Below, piece after piece: positions 9,470 through 17,576 of a stretch of 64,000 bases of DNA. The stretch is from Alphaproteobacteria bacterium (GTDB taxonomy: Bacteria; Pseudomonadota; Alphaproteobacteria; Micropepsales; Micropepsaceae). The translations under genes and the position numbers were made by a program. Position 1 is the stretch's first letter; each line of letters starts with the position of its first letter. The DNA lies in NCBI GenBank assembly GCA_017308375.1, contig JAFKEW010000056.1, positions 38,333 to 102,332 of the forward strand, given 5' to 3'. The notes under the pieces are model-generated. The model did no database searches. It was not told the origin of the DNA and saw nothing but the letters and a program-made list of their open reading frames with translations.

Positions 9470-9838
9470 TCAAAACATATTCAGTTCGAGCTTTGCTTCT
9501 TCGCTCATGCGTTCCGGCGTCCACGGCGGATCGAACACCATATTGACCGTGATTTCGCCAATTCCGTCCACCATCTCGAGCGCCGTCTGGACCATGCCCG
9601 GCATCTCGCCTGCAACGGGGCAGCCTGGGGCCGTCAGCGTCATCTCCACGGCCACATCCTTGGTGTCCGACACATCCACCTTGTAGATAAGGCCGAGTTC
9701 GTAAATGTCCACCGGGATCTCTGGATCATAGACCGTCTTCAGCGCGGCAACGAGTTTCTGGGTGAAATCCTCCAATTCCTCCGGCGAAAGCGCCGAAGCC
9801 CGGATTTCCGTTTCTATCTTGGCCGGTTCCGCATTCAT
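9470..9838 (-). CDS. sufT: SufT-like DUF59 Fe-S maturation protein
   Basis: A 122-residue MIP18/DUF59 protein. The core reads KTVYDPEIPVDIYELGLIY, followed by TAPGCPVAGEMPG with the single conserved cysteine and a C-terminal VFDPPWTPERMSEEAK block, all hallmarks of SufT/PaaD-like proteins that help mature Fe-S enzymes. The frame is open upstream to 9904, but the ATG at 9838 overlaps the sufU stop as ATGA, which fits translational coupling and gives the expected family length. It sits between sufU and sufA, the usual alphaproteobacterial order. Confidence 0.9.
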   Translation of the reverse strand: MNAEPAKIETEIRASALSPEELEDFTQKLVAALKTVYDPEIPVDIYELGLIYKVDVSDTKDVAVEMTLTAPGCPVAGEMPGMVQTALEMVDGIGEITVNMVFDPPWTPERMSEEAKLELNMF

Positions 9839-10290
9839 GATGCCTTCGCGGTTTTTCCGCCCTCCAACGCCGATTTCATCGTATGCCAGGCAAGGGTTGC
9901 GCATTTCACCCGCATCGGGAACGCGGAAACACCCGCCATGACATCCAGTCTTTCGCGATCTTCCTCATCAAGATTGGCGGGGTCACCACCCTTCACCAAC
10001 TCCAGAAAGCCACCCATCAGCCGCTCGGCTTCGGCAACGGTGCGGCCCTGAATAAGGTCCGTCATCAAGGAGGCCGAGGCCTGGCTGATGGCGCAGCCTT
10101 TCCCCTCGAACTTTATTTCGGCGATGCGATTGTCCGGCCCTTCGACCAGATAAATCTTCACCCGGTCGCCACAAAGTGGGTTGTGCCCTTCACCCATATG
10201 GGTTGCGCCATCCAGCGGCCCGTAATGGCGCGGATGCCGCGAGTGGTCGAGGATCACTTCCTGATAAAGTTCGCGTAAACCGTCGTCCAT
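9835..10290 (-). CDS. sufU: SufU/IscU-like Fe-S assembly protein
   Basis: A 151-residue IscU-fold protein beginning DDGLRELYQEVILDHSRHP. Three conserved cysteines are visible in NPLCGDRVK, GKGCAISQAS and MRVKCATLAW. The insert between the second and third cysteines is the SufU-type spacing, so it more likely acts as a sulfur-transfer partner of SufS than as an IscU scaffold. I placed the start at 10290, 4 nt after the sufS stop; the frame is open upstream to 10401 but that part lies inside sufS and is not family-like. AAGG precedes the ATG closely. Its stop overlaps the sufT start. Confidence 0.9.
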   Translation of the reverse strand: MDDGLRELYQEVILDHSRHPRHYGPLDGATHMGEGHNPLCGDRVKIYLVEGPDNRIAEIKFEGKGCAISQASASLMTDLIQGRTVAEAERLMGGFLELVKGGDPANLDEEDRERLDVMAGVSAFPMRVKCATLAWHTMKSALEGGKTAKAS

Positions 10291-10294
10291 AACC

Positions 10295-11545
10295 TTAACC
10301 CAATATCTTCCGCGCCTTGGCCAGAGCCGCGACAAGCATCTCCACATCCGTACGCGTGTTATAAAGCGCGAACGATGCGCGCGTGGTTGAAACCGCGCCA
10401 AACCGCTCCATCAACACCTGCGCACAATGATGGCCGGCGCGCACCGCAACACCCTCGCGATCCAGGATGGTGGCAAGGTCATGCGCATGCATGCCATCCG
10501 CCTCAAACGACAGGATCGCGCCTTTGCCCGGCGCATCGCCGATCACGCGCAGCCAGTTGAAGGCACGCACCTGTTCCCGCGCATATGCGTAAAGATCCGC
10601 TTCATGGGCGTGAACCGCATCGTGATCGAGCGATGAAAAATATTTCAACGCCGCCGCAAGGCCGATGGATTCAATGATGGGTGGTGTACCGGCTTCAAAC
10701 CGCGCCGGCGGATCGGCATAGGTGATCCGGTCCCGCGTTACCTCCCCAATCATTTCGCCACCGCCTTGATAAGGCCGCATCGCCTTCAGATGCGCGCGCT
10801 TGGCATAGAGGGCGCCGATACCGGTCGGGCCATAAAGCTTGTGGCCTGTAATGGCATAGAAATCGATGTCGAGGTCGCGGACATCCACCCTCGTATGCAC
10901 CGCACCCTGACAACCATCGGCCAGAACAGGCACGCCTTTGGCATGGGCGCGGGCCACGATTTCCTTCAACGGCGTAACGGTACCCAGCACATTCGACATG
11001 TGCGAGATGGCGACCAGTTTGGTTTTCGGACCGATGGCGGCGTCCAGCGCCTCCACATCCAGCGAGCCGTCATCGCCCACATCCACCCAGCGCAAAACCG
11101 CGCCCTGCCGTTCGCGCAAGAAATGCCAGGGCACAATGTTGGAGTGGTGCTCCATCACCGACAGCACGATCTCATCGCCCGGCGCAATCAATGGCGCAGC
11201 AAAGCTCGCCGCAACCAGATTGATTGCTTCGGTGCCACCCTTGGTGAAAACGATCTCATCCACGGAACCGGCGCTCAAAAACTGCCGCACGGTTTCGCGC
11301 GCCTCCTCATACCGATCCGTCGCGCGGCCCGAGAGATAATGAACGCCGCGATGGACATTGGCATATTCGGTAGACGCAAATTCGCGCATCGCACCCAGAA
11401 CCTGGCGCGGTTTCTGTGCCGAGGCCGCATTGTCCAGATAAGCGTAAGGTTTGCCATAGATGGGGCGCGACAGGATTTCAAAATCGTCCCGCACGTTCTC
11501 CGGCGAGAAGGCAGAAACCGGACGGCTTTTCGGTTCCGCATTCAT
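10295..11545 (-). CDS. sufS: Group II cysteine desulfurase SufS
   Basis: A 416-residue PLP enzyme that takes sulfur from cysteine as an enzyme-bound persulfide. MEHHSNIVPW binds the cofactor, the Schiff-base lysine lies in ITGHKLYGPTG, and the active-site cysteine in RAGHHCAQVLMERFG has the short-loop context of group II (SufS) enzymes, which need a partner such as SufU or SufE. The SufU-like gene directly downstream supplies that partner. The ATG at 11545 overlaps the stop of the sufD C-terminal frame as ATGA, so translation is probably coupled to the upstream gene. That makes the sufD frame break relevant to SufS output. Confidence 0.95.
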   Translation of the reverse strand: MNAEPKSRPVSAFSPENVRDDFEILSRPIYGKPYAYLDNAASAQKPRQVLGAMREFASTEYANVHRGVHYLSGRATDRYEEARETVRQFLSAGSVDEIVFTKGGTEAINLVAASFAAPLIAPGDEIVLSVMEHHSNIVPWHFLRERQGAVLRWVDVGDDGSLDVEALDAAIGPKTKLVAISHMSNVLGTVTPLKEIVARAHAKGVPVLADGCQGAVHTRVDVRDLDIDFYAITGHKLYGPTGIGALYAKRAHLKAMRPYQGGGEMIGEVTRDRITYADPPARFEAGTPPIIESIGLAAALKYFSSLDHDAVHAHEADLYAYAREQVRAFNWLRVIGDAPGKGAILSFEADGMHAHDLATILDREGVAVRAGHHCAQVLMERFGAVSTTRASFALYNTRTDVEMLVAALAKARKILG

Positions 11546-12270
11546 GCCGCCACCCCGACATCCAGCAAAGCACGCTCCACCATCGCCCAGACGGCAGTGC
11601 GAATGTCATCGTTTGCAATCCCGGAAACCGCGTCTTCCACGAAGGCGCGCATCAGAAGGCCGCGCGCTTCATCCTCAGGAATGCCGCGAGAGCGGAGGTA
11701 GAACAGCGAATCCACATCGAGATCGCCGACCGCCGCGCCATGGGCACACTTCACATCGTCGGCGAAGATAATCAGCTCCGGCTTCAGATCGGCCTCACTA
11801 CGTTCGTCCAGCAGCAGGGCTTTGGCGGTTTGCCGGCTGTCGGTGCCATTGGCACCCTCGCCCACCGTGATGCGGCCCTGATAGACCGCACGCGAAACCC
11901 CGGCGACGATATGTTTGAACAATTGCGTGCTTTCGGTATGGCCCGCATTGTGGTCCATGCGCGTCGTCACGTCGGCATGGCGGCCATCGTGCAGGACGTG
12001 GACACCGGAAAGGTCCGTCACCGCATCGGCACCTTCCAGCCCCACCTGCAATTCGAGGCGGGAGAGCCTGGCACCCAGATCGGCATAGTGACCGCAATAG
12101 GATGAGCCCGCGCCTTGCGTAACCGCAACCTCCTCCACCTGCACGGCGTCGCGCGCACTTTGCGCAACACGCACATGGGTCAGCGCAGATTTCGCGCCCA
12201 GCACAATTTCAAAACCGATATTGGCGAGGCTGGCCGCATGGGCGTGATGCTCAAGCAATGTCAGGCCCAC
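11542..12270 (-). CDS. sufD: SufD, C-terminal portion (frameshifted from the N-terminal part)
   Basis: This 242-codon frame holds the SufBD core of SufD: LEHHAHAASLANIGFEIV, SGVHVLHDGRHADV, DHNAGHTES, YQGRITV, KPELIIFADDVKCAHGA and the C-terminal RSRGIPEDEARGLLMRAF. SufD normally forms one chain of about 420-440 residues; here its N-terminal part is in another frame (12251-12748). The GTG at 12270 is simply the first possible start in this frame and lacks a convincing ribosome binding site, so separate translation is doubtful. The SufC-binding C-terminal helix region looks intact. The stop overlaps the sufS ATG. If the break is real, the SufBC2D scaffold would be damaged. Confidence 0.85.
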   Translation of the reverse strand: MGLTLLEHHAHAASLANIGFEIVLGAKSALTHVRVAQSARDAVQVEEVAVTQGAGSSYCGHYADLGARLSRLELQVGLEGADAVTDLSGVHVLHDGRHADVTTRMDHNAGHTESTQLFKHIVAGVSRAVYQGRITVGEGANGTDSRQTAKALLLDERSEADLKPELIIFADDVKCAHGAAVGDLDVDSLFYLRSRGIPEDEARGLLMRAFVEDAVSGIANDDIRTAVWAMVERALLDVGVAA

Positions 12271-12748
12271 CAGAGTTGATATTCAGGCACAGTGGCTTTT
12301 CAACCATGACACCGGACTTGATGCGAAGGGCGAGACCGCCCGTCATCAAGGCCAGTGAGGCATCGGCCATGCCATTGCGGCTGGTCTTACCGAGATTCTC
12401 CGAAACCCAGCCGGGCACCACGCCGTCGGCCAGATTGACCGCTTCCACACCGTGCGGAAGCCCATCAAGCGCTGCAACAAGGCGGCCGTCGCGAAGATCG
12501 AGTGTGCAGCCGGCGAGGCCCGCGAAAATATTCGCAGCCTGCGGTGCTTCAATCGTCGTACCGCTATCCTGAAGCGCGGTGCGCAGGTCGGAATATTTCC
12601 AATCCTCCACCCGGCGGTGGGGCACACCGCTGGCACGAAAGCCGGCCAAGGCGGCCTGCTGCCGCGCAGCCAGCCAAGGCGTTGCGAGCGGCGCTGCCGC
12701 CGAACCCGCAATCACGTCCACCAGCGCATCATGGTTTGCCACACTCAT
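12251..12748 (-). CDS. sufD: SufD, N-terminal portion (truncated by frame break)
   Basis: This 165-codon frame matches the N-terminal third of SufD: a helical start, then FRASGVPHRRVEDWKYSDLR, the conserved entry to the SufBD family, and an N-terminal beta-helix portion ending EKPLCLNINSGG before a TGA at 12251-12253. The ATG at 12748 overlaps the sufC stop (ATGA), as expected inside the operon. The continuation lies in the next frame, where TLLEHHAHAA resumes the family pattern. Typical SufD proteins have about 15-20 more residues between these two points, so I infer a small deletion that is not a multiple of three rather than a single-base error. Confidence 0.85.
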   Translation of the reverse strand: MSVANHDALVDVIAGSAAAPLATPWLAARQQAALAGFRASGVPHRRVEDWKYSDLRTALQDSGTTIEAPQAANIFAGLAGCTLDLRDGRLVAALDGLPHGVEAVNLADGVVPGWVSENLGKTSRNGMADASLALMTGGLALRIKSGVMVEKPLCLNINSGGPDIA

Positions 12749-13494
12749 GCTGCATCCTTCACGATGTCGGCATAGCCCTTGGCTTCCAGTTCCTTCGCCA
12801 ATTCCTTACCGCCTTCGGCAACGATGCGGCCCTTGGCGAGCACATGCACGCGATCCGGCACGATGTAATCCAGCAGCCGCTGATAATGGGTGATGACGAG
12901 CATGGCCCGATCGGGCGAACGCAGCGTATTCACGCCCTCGGCCACCAGCTTCAGCGCATCGATATCGAGGCCGGAATCGGTTTCATCCAGCACCGCAAGT
13001 GAGGGTTCAAACACCGACATCTGCAGGATTTCGAGGCGCTTCTTCTCACCGCCGGAAAAACCGACATTGAGCGGGCGGCGCAACATCTCTTCAGAAATAT
13101 TGAGTGCCTTCGCATGCCCACGCACCAGGCGCAGAACGCTGACGGCATCAAGGTCCGTTTCACCACGGGCGCGACGCTGGGCATTCAGCGCCGTTTTGAG
13201 GAAATTGATCGTGGTGACGCCCGGAATCTCCACCGGATACTGCATGGCAAGATAGATGCCTTTGCTGGCACGCGCTTCCGGCGGCAGGGCCAGCAAATCC
13301 TCGCCCTTGTAGCGAATGCTGCCGGACGTCACGTCATAGCCCGCACGGCCCGACAGCACATAAGACAGTGTGGATTTGCCGGAGCCGTTCGGCCCCATGA
13401 TGGCGTGCACCTGGCCCGCCTGCAGGGTCAACGACAGGCCCTTCAGAATTTCCTTGCCATCGACAGTGGCGTGCAGGTCTTTGATCTCAAGCAT
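12745..13494 (-). CDS. sufC: SufC, ATPase of the SufBCD scaffold
   Basis: A 249-residue ABC-type ATPase that powers cluster assembly on SufB-SufD and has no membrane partner. Walker A is GPNGSGKST (about residues 34-42), the Q-loop follows in MQYPVEIPG, the signature is the SufC-specific GFSGGEKKR, Walker B ends LDETDSGLD with Glu-Thr-Asp, and the switch histidine is in ITHYQRLL. The start at 13494 lies 1 nt after the sufB stop (TAATATG); the frame extends upstream to 13551 inside sufB and was rejected. Its stop overlaps the sufD start. Confidence 0.96.
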   Translation of the reverse strand: MLEIKDLHATVDGKEILKGLSLTLQAGQVHAIMGPNGSGKSTLSYVLSGRAGYDVTSGSIRYKGEDLLALPPEARASKGIYLAMQYPVEIPGVTTINFLKTALNAQRRARGETDLDAVSVLRLVRGHAKALNISEEMLRRPLNVGFSGGEKKRLEILQMSVFEPSLAVLDETDSGLDIDALKLVAEGVNTLRSPDRAMLVITHYQRLLDYIVPDRVHVLAKGRIVAEGGKELAKELEAKGYADIVKDAA

Positions 13495-13495
13495 A

Positions 13496-14950
13496 TTAGC
13501 CAACACTTCCTTCAAGACTGATGCTGACGAGTTTCTGTGCCTCAACCGCAAATTCCATCGGCAATTGCTGCAACACGTCCTTGCAGAACCCGTTGACGAT
13601 CAGGGCCACCGCTTCTTCCGCATTGATGCCGCGGGAGAGGCAATAGAACAGTTGATCGTCGGCAATTTTCGAGGTCGTCGCCTCATGTTCCACCCGCGCG
13701 GTCGGGTTGCGAGTTTCGATATAGGGCACGGTGTGGGCACCGCACTGACCACCGATCAGAAGCGAGTCACACTGCGTATAATTGCGGGCATTGACCGCCT
13801 TCGCGTGCATGCTGACGAGGCCGCGATAGGTGTTCTGCGCCTTGCCGGCGCTGATACCCTTCGAGATGATCCGGCTGCGGGTGTTCTTGCCCATATGGAT
13901 CATCTTGGTGCCGGTATCGGCCTGCTGAAAATGATTGGCGATGGCGATGGAATAAAACTCGCCCACCGAATTGTCGCCGCGCAGAATGCAGCTCGGATAC
14001 TTCCAAGTGATGGCGGAACCGGTCTCCACCTGCGTCCACGAAATCTTGGAATCGCGGCCGCGGCAATCGCCCCGCTTGGTAACGAAATTGTAGATGCCGC
14101 CATTGCCGCTTTCATCGCCCGGATACCAGTTCTGGACGGTGGAGTATTTGATCTCCGCGCGATCGAGCGCGATCAGTTCGACCACAGCGGCGTGGAGCTG
14201 GTTCTCATCGCGCTTGGGTGCGGTGCAGCCTTCGAGGTAGCTGACGTAAGACCCTTCATCGGCGATGATCAGGGTGCGTTCGAACTGCCCCGTCTCACCC
14301 GCATTGATGCGGAAATAGGTCGAAAGCTCCATCGGGCAGCGCACGCCCTTCGGCACATAAACAAAGGTGCCGTCGGAGAACACCGCCGAATTCAGCGTGG
14401 CGAAGAAATTGTCGGTCACGGGAACAACGGTGCCGAGATATTTCTTCACCAGTTCGGGGTGTTCGCGGATCGCTTCCGAAATCGGGCAGAAGATCACACC
14501 CGCCTTGGTCAGCGTGTCCTTGAAGGTGGTGGCAACCGAAACGGAATCGAACACCGCATCGACCGCGACACCGGCCAACGCCATCTGCTCATGCAGCGGG
14601 ATGCCAAGCTTGTTGTAGGTTTCGAGAAGCTTCGGATCGACCTCTTCCAGGCTTTGCGGCTTGTCGCTCATGCTTTTGGGCGCGGCGTAATAATACGCAT
14701 CCTGATAGTCGATCTTCGGGAAATTCACGCGGGCCCAGTTCGGCTCCTTCATCTCGCGCCAGCGGCGGAAGGCGCCGAGCCGCCATTGCAGCATCCACTC
14801 CGGCTCCCGCTTCTTGGCGGAAATGAAGGCAACCGTATCTTCGTTCAGGCCACGCGGTGCGCGCTCCATCTCGATGTCGGTGACGAAGCCATATTTGTAC
14901 TTCTCACCCAGCGCCTGGACCTGATCTTTCGTCGTCTCAACGGCAGCCAT
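13496..14950 (-). CDS. sufB: SufB, Fe-S scaffold subunit
   Basis: This 484-residue protein is the main scaffold of the SufBC2D complex. Typical blocks are [12 protein letters not shown] near the N-terminus, [67 protein letters not shown], the cysteine-containing [16 protein letters not shown], and the C-terminal [17 protein letters not shown]. It is full length for the family. GGAGGG lies just before the ATG at 14950; the longer frame to 15115 overlaps the desulfurase gene and is not conserved. It is the third gene of the iscR-led operon. Confidence 0.96.
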   Translation of the reverse strand: MAAVETTKDQVQALGEKYKYGFVTDIEMERAPRGLNEDTVAFISAKKREPEWMLQWRLGAFRRWREMKEPNWARVNFPKIDYQDAYYYAAPKSMSDKPQSLEEVDPKLLETYNKLGIPLHEQMALAGVAVDAVFDSVSVATTFKDTLTKAGVIFCPISEAIREHPELVKKYLGTVVPVTDNFFATLNSAVFSDGTFVYVPKGVRCPMELSTYFRINAGETGQFERTLIIADEGSYVSYLEGCTAPKRDENQLHAAVVELIALDRAEIKYSTVQNWYPGDESGNGGIYNFVTKRGDCRGRDSKISWTQVETGSAITWKYPSCILRGDNSVGEFYSIAIANHFQQADTGTKMIHMGKNTRSRIISKGISAGKAQNTYRGLVSMHAKAVNARNYTQCDSLLIGGQCGAHTVPYIETRNPTARVEHEATTSKIADDQLFYCLSRGINAEEAVALIVNGFCKDVLQQLPMEFAVEAQKLVSISLEGSVG

Positions 14951-14963
14951 GGTTAACCCTCCA

Positions 14964-16112
14964 TCATGCCGCAACGCGCGCACGTGCACGCGCGGCAAGC
15001 GTTTTAAGCGCGGCGAGGCAGGCATCGATATCCGCCTCATCCGAATTCCAGCCCAGACTGACGCGCATGGCGCAGCGCGAAAGCGCCTCGTCCACACCCA
15101 TCGCATCCAGCACATGCGAACGCGCCACCTTGCCCGATGAACAGGCAGATCCCGAACTGACCATCACGCCATCGAGATCGAGTGCCATCAGCGCGGTCTC
15201 CGCGGTGATGCCCGGCAGCGCGAAACAGGACGTGTTCGCCAATCGCGGCGCAGTACGCCCGAAAATCACGCTGTCAGACGCGATTTCCTTCAACCCCGTC
15301 TCAAATTTGTCACGCAGCGCGGTCAAGCGTGCGTTATCCACCGCCAATTCCGCGGCAGCACCAAAACCTGCAATACCAGGGACATTCTGCGTGCCGGAAC
15401 GGCGGCGCATCTCCTGCCCGCCGCCCAGAAACTGAGCCGCGAACGGCGCACCTTCGCGCAACGCGAGTGCGCCAACACCTTGAGGCCCACCCAGTTTGTG
15501 CGCAGAGAGTGCGATATAGTCCACATGGGGTGAGGAGCGTTCCATTTCAAGCTTCCCCGCCGCCTGAACCGCATCCATCAACAGCAGCGCATCGAATTCC
15601 CGCGCAACGGCGGAAATTTCGACGATCGGCTGGATGACGCCGGTCTCATTGTTGGCGGCCATCACAGCCACCAGCGCACGGCCCTTGCCCTGCCGCAGCA
15701 TGTTACGCAGCGCATCAACATCCACCACGCCATCATGCCTGACCGGAATAGTCTCGACACGCAGGCCAGCCGCCCGTTCGGCCAATGCGTGCGCATTGGC
15801 GCGTACCGCATCGTGTTCGATGGCGGAGATGAAGAGGCGGGTGATCCGCGCCTCAACCTCCAGCGCGCCATGAACCGCGCCGTTGAGCGCGAGCCAGAGC
15901 GATTCCGTTCCACCGCCGGTGAAGATCACGTTGTCCGCCGGAACATGGGCCAGGCGGGCTACCTGTACACGCGCCTTTTCCACCACCGCACGCGAGGCCC
16001 GGCCGGCAGCATGAACGGAGGACGGATTGCCCCCCACATCCCACGCGGCCAACATCGCGGCCCGTACCTCGGGCCGGATCGGCGACGTCGCGTTGTGGTC
16101 CAGGTAGTACAT
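14964..16112 (-). CDS. IscS/NifS-type (group I) cysteine desulfurase
   Basis: A 382-residue PLP-dependent desulfurase. It begins [14 protein letters not shown], binds PLP through [11 protein letters not shown] and NNETGVIQP, has the Schiff-base lysine in [10 protein letters not shown] and carries the catalytic cysteine in a longer loop, [11 protein letters not shown], typical of group I IscS/NifS enzymes. The operon thus encodes two desulfurases of different groups, this one and SufS. Alphaproteobacteria often keep such a gene next to sufB; it may also feed tRNA thiolation or thiamin synthesis (thiSG lies elsewhere in the window). It starts 44 nt after iscR and ends 13 nt before sufB. Confidence 0.93.
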   Translation of the reverse strand: MYYLDHNATSPIRPEVRAAMLAAWDVGGNPSSVHAAGRASRAVVEKARVQVARLAHVPADNVIFTGGGTESLWLALNGAVHGALEVEARITRLFISAIEHDAVRANAHALAERAAGLRVETIPVRHDGVVDVDALRNMLRQGKGRALVAVMAANNETGVIQPIVEISAVAREFDALLLMDAVQAAGKLEMERSSPHVDYIALSAHKLGGPQGVGALALREGAPFAAQFLGGGQEMRRRSGTQNVPGIAGFGAAAELAVDNARLTALRDKFETGLKEIASDSVIFGRTAPRLANTSCFALPGITAETALMALDLDGVMVSSGSACSSGKVARSHVLDAMGVDEALSRCAMRVSLGWNSDEADIDACLAALKTLAARARARVAA

Positions 16113-16156
16113 TCATACGCCCAAAAAATGCGCTCAAAGCGTGTGCTTAAAGAATG

Positions 16157-16648
16157 TCAGGCGGCTTCTCGGTTGGCGGCTTCTCGGCCGGTCGCATCAG
16201 GTTCCGGCGCCGTACAAGGCTGGGCCCGGCCGAGCACGCGCTTCTCCACCACATCGGCCAGCGAGACCGAAGAGAGAAAAACGTGGATCTGGCGCCCTAG
16301 CTCTTCCCACAAATCATGGGTCATGCAGCGCGTGCCGGTCGTCATGCAGCCCTTGGAGCTGTGGGGACGGCAACGGGTGGCGGCCAAAGGCTCATCCACC
16401 GCCAGAACAATGTCGGAAATCCGCATGTCCTGCGCCGGACGGCTGAGCCGGTAGCCGCCGCCGGGGCCGCGCACACTTTTGACCAGACTGCTGCGGCGCA
16501 GCTTGGCGAACAATTGCTCCAGATAGGACAGGGAAATTTCCTGCCGCTCCGCGATTTCCACCAGCGGAACCGCACGGCCTTCCCGCCCATTGGCGGCAAG
16601 GTCGGCCATCGCCATCACGGCATAACGCCCCTTGGTGCTGAGTTTCAT
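16157..16648 (-). CDS. iscR: IscR-type Rrf2 family Fe-S-sensing repressor
   Basis: This 163-residue transcription factor has the winged-helix start KLSTKGRYAVMAMADLA, the recognition and wing region LEQLFAKLRRSSLVKSVRGP, and three cluster-ligand cysteines at 93, 101 and 108 (C-x7-C-x6-C). The spacing differs from the E. coli C-x5-C-x5-C arrangement and is closer to other alphaproteobacterial Rrf2 sensors. The MTHDLW block after the third cysteine is IscR-like. The start at 16648 gives the family N-terminus; the longer frame to 16849 covers the promoter. It heads the suf operon and a type-1 IscR site overlaps its promoter, so the holo-protein probably represses the whole operon when clusters are plentiful. 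Confidence 0.93.
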   Translation of the reverse strand: MKLSTKGRYAVMAMADLAANGREGRAVPLVEIAERQEISLSYLEQLFAKLRRSSLVKSVRGPGGGYRLSRPAQDMRISDIVLAVDEPLAATRCRPHSSKGCMTTGTRCMTHDLWEELGRQIHVFLSSVSLADVVEKRVLGRAQPCTAPEPDATGREAANREAA

Positions 16649-16742
16649 GACTGTCTCCCTCCGGATTTCCTTGCTTGCGGACGCCCGGTTTGGTGTAAGA
16701 AGCCGAATGTCACGGCGGGACCTGCCCGTGGGTGACATGTTT

Positions 16743-16776
16743 GATATAAATTTCTTGACTAACCTAGTCAAGAAAT
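16743..16776 (-). promoter_or_regulatory. iscR-suf promoter with overlapping IscR type-1 operator
   Basis: On the minus strand TTGACT (16771-16766), a 17-nt spacer and TATATC (16748-16743) form a strong sigma-70 promoter about 90 nt before the iscR ATG. A perfect 12-bp inverted repeat, ATTTCTTGACTA and TAGTCAAGAAAT separated by 3 nt, spans 16750-16776 and covers the -35 box and spacer. Its core CTTGACT/AGTCAAG fits the IscR type-1 half sites (YYGACT and AGTCRR) exactly, except for two C in the central A/T-rich triplet. Binding here would block RNA polymerase, which implies negative autoregulation. Confidence 0.82.
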
Positions 16777-16919
16777 GGCGGTTTTGCCAGAATTTATGGA
16801 AATCAACTTGTTGGAATATATGAGAATTTTCGGAATTTTGGCGACGCAAAAATCCCGATTAAACCCCTCTGGAATAGTGACGCCTATTGTCGCGGCGCAC
16901 ACGCGGAGCACCGCTTCCC

Positions 16920-17576
16920 ATGCCTGACATCATTCTTCCGGGGCCAGCCGGCCGAATCGAAGTTCGCTATCAGCGGCAAAAGGCGCCGAACGCGCCCATG
17001 GCGCTGGTGCTTCATCCGCACCCCCAATTCGGCGGGACGATGAACAACCCGCTGGTCTATGACCTGTTCCATATGTACCACCGGCTGGGCTGCACCACCG
17101 TGCGCTTCAACTTCCGTGGCGTGGGGCGCAGCCAGGGCTCGTTCGATTCAGGTTCCGGCGAGTTGTCGGATGCCGCCGCCGTGCTGGACTGGATGAACAC
17201 GCTTTACCCCAACCCGTCCTTCGTCTGGGTTTGCGGGATTTCGTTCGGCGCCTGGATCGGGATGCAGCTTCTGATGCGGCGGCCGGAGATCACCGGTTTC
17301 GTCTCCATCGCCCCGCCAGCCAGCATGTACGATTTCGCCTTCCTCGCCCCCTGCCCCGCGTCCGGAATCATGATCCATGGCACCAAGGATCAGGTGGTGC
17401 CGGAGGCCGATGTGCTGAAGCTGGTGGAGCGTCTGCGCGCACAGCGCGGCATCAAGATCGACTATCACAAGATCGAAGGCGCCAACCATTTCTTCGACAA
17501 GCATGAAGCCGATGTGGTGGAAGCGGTCGAGGAATACGTCACCCGCCGGATGAACGACCCCAATCCGGGGCGTTAA
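16920..17576 (+). CDS. Alpha/beta hydrolase of the COG2945 type
   Basis: A 218-residue single-domain hydrolase. HPHPQFGGTMNN near the N-terminus, FNFRGVGRSQG, the nucleophile elbow GISFGAW (Ser), the acid in GTKDQVVP (Asp) and the base in GANHFF (His) give a complete catalytic triad; this pattern is common in small bacterial esterase-like hydrolases whose natural substrate is unknown. I chose ATG 16920 because GGAG lies 12 nt upstream and the domain begins right after; a TTG at 16887 would add 11 unremarkable residues. It is divergent from iscR. Its TAA shares bases with the anmK stop on the opposite strand (TTAA, 17573-17576). Confidence 0.85.
   Translation: MPDIILPGPAGRIEVRYQRQKAPNAPMALVLHPHPQFGGTMNNPLVYDLFHMYHRLGCTTVRFNFRGVGRSQGSFDSGSGELSDAAAVLDWMNTLYPNPSFVWVCGISFGAWIGMQLLMRRPEITGFVSIAPPASMYDFAFLAPCPASGIMIHGTKDQVVPEADVLKLVERLRAQRGIKIDYHKIEGANHFFDKHEADVVEAVEEYVTRRMNDPNPGR

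Noticed and set aside
13370..14956. 528-codon plus-strand frame over sufC and sufB
   Set aside because: Both genes are unmistakable on the minus strand; the plus frame is a shadow.
16750..16776. Perfect inverted repeat considered as a terminator
   Set aside because: There is no U-run and the 3-nt loop with an AT-rich stem sits on the promoter; it matches the IscR operator instead.
17573..17576. Overlapping stop codons of the hydrolase and anmK considered as an annotation error
   Set aside because: Both genes have full family length and the palindrome TTAA naturally serves as stop on both strands.
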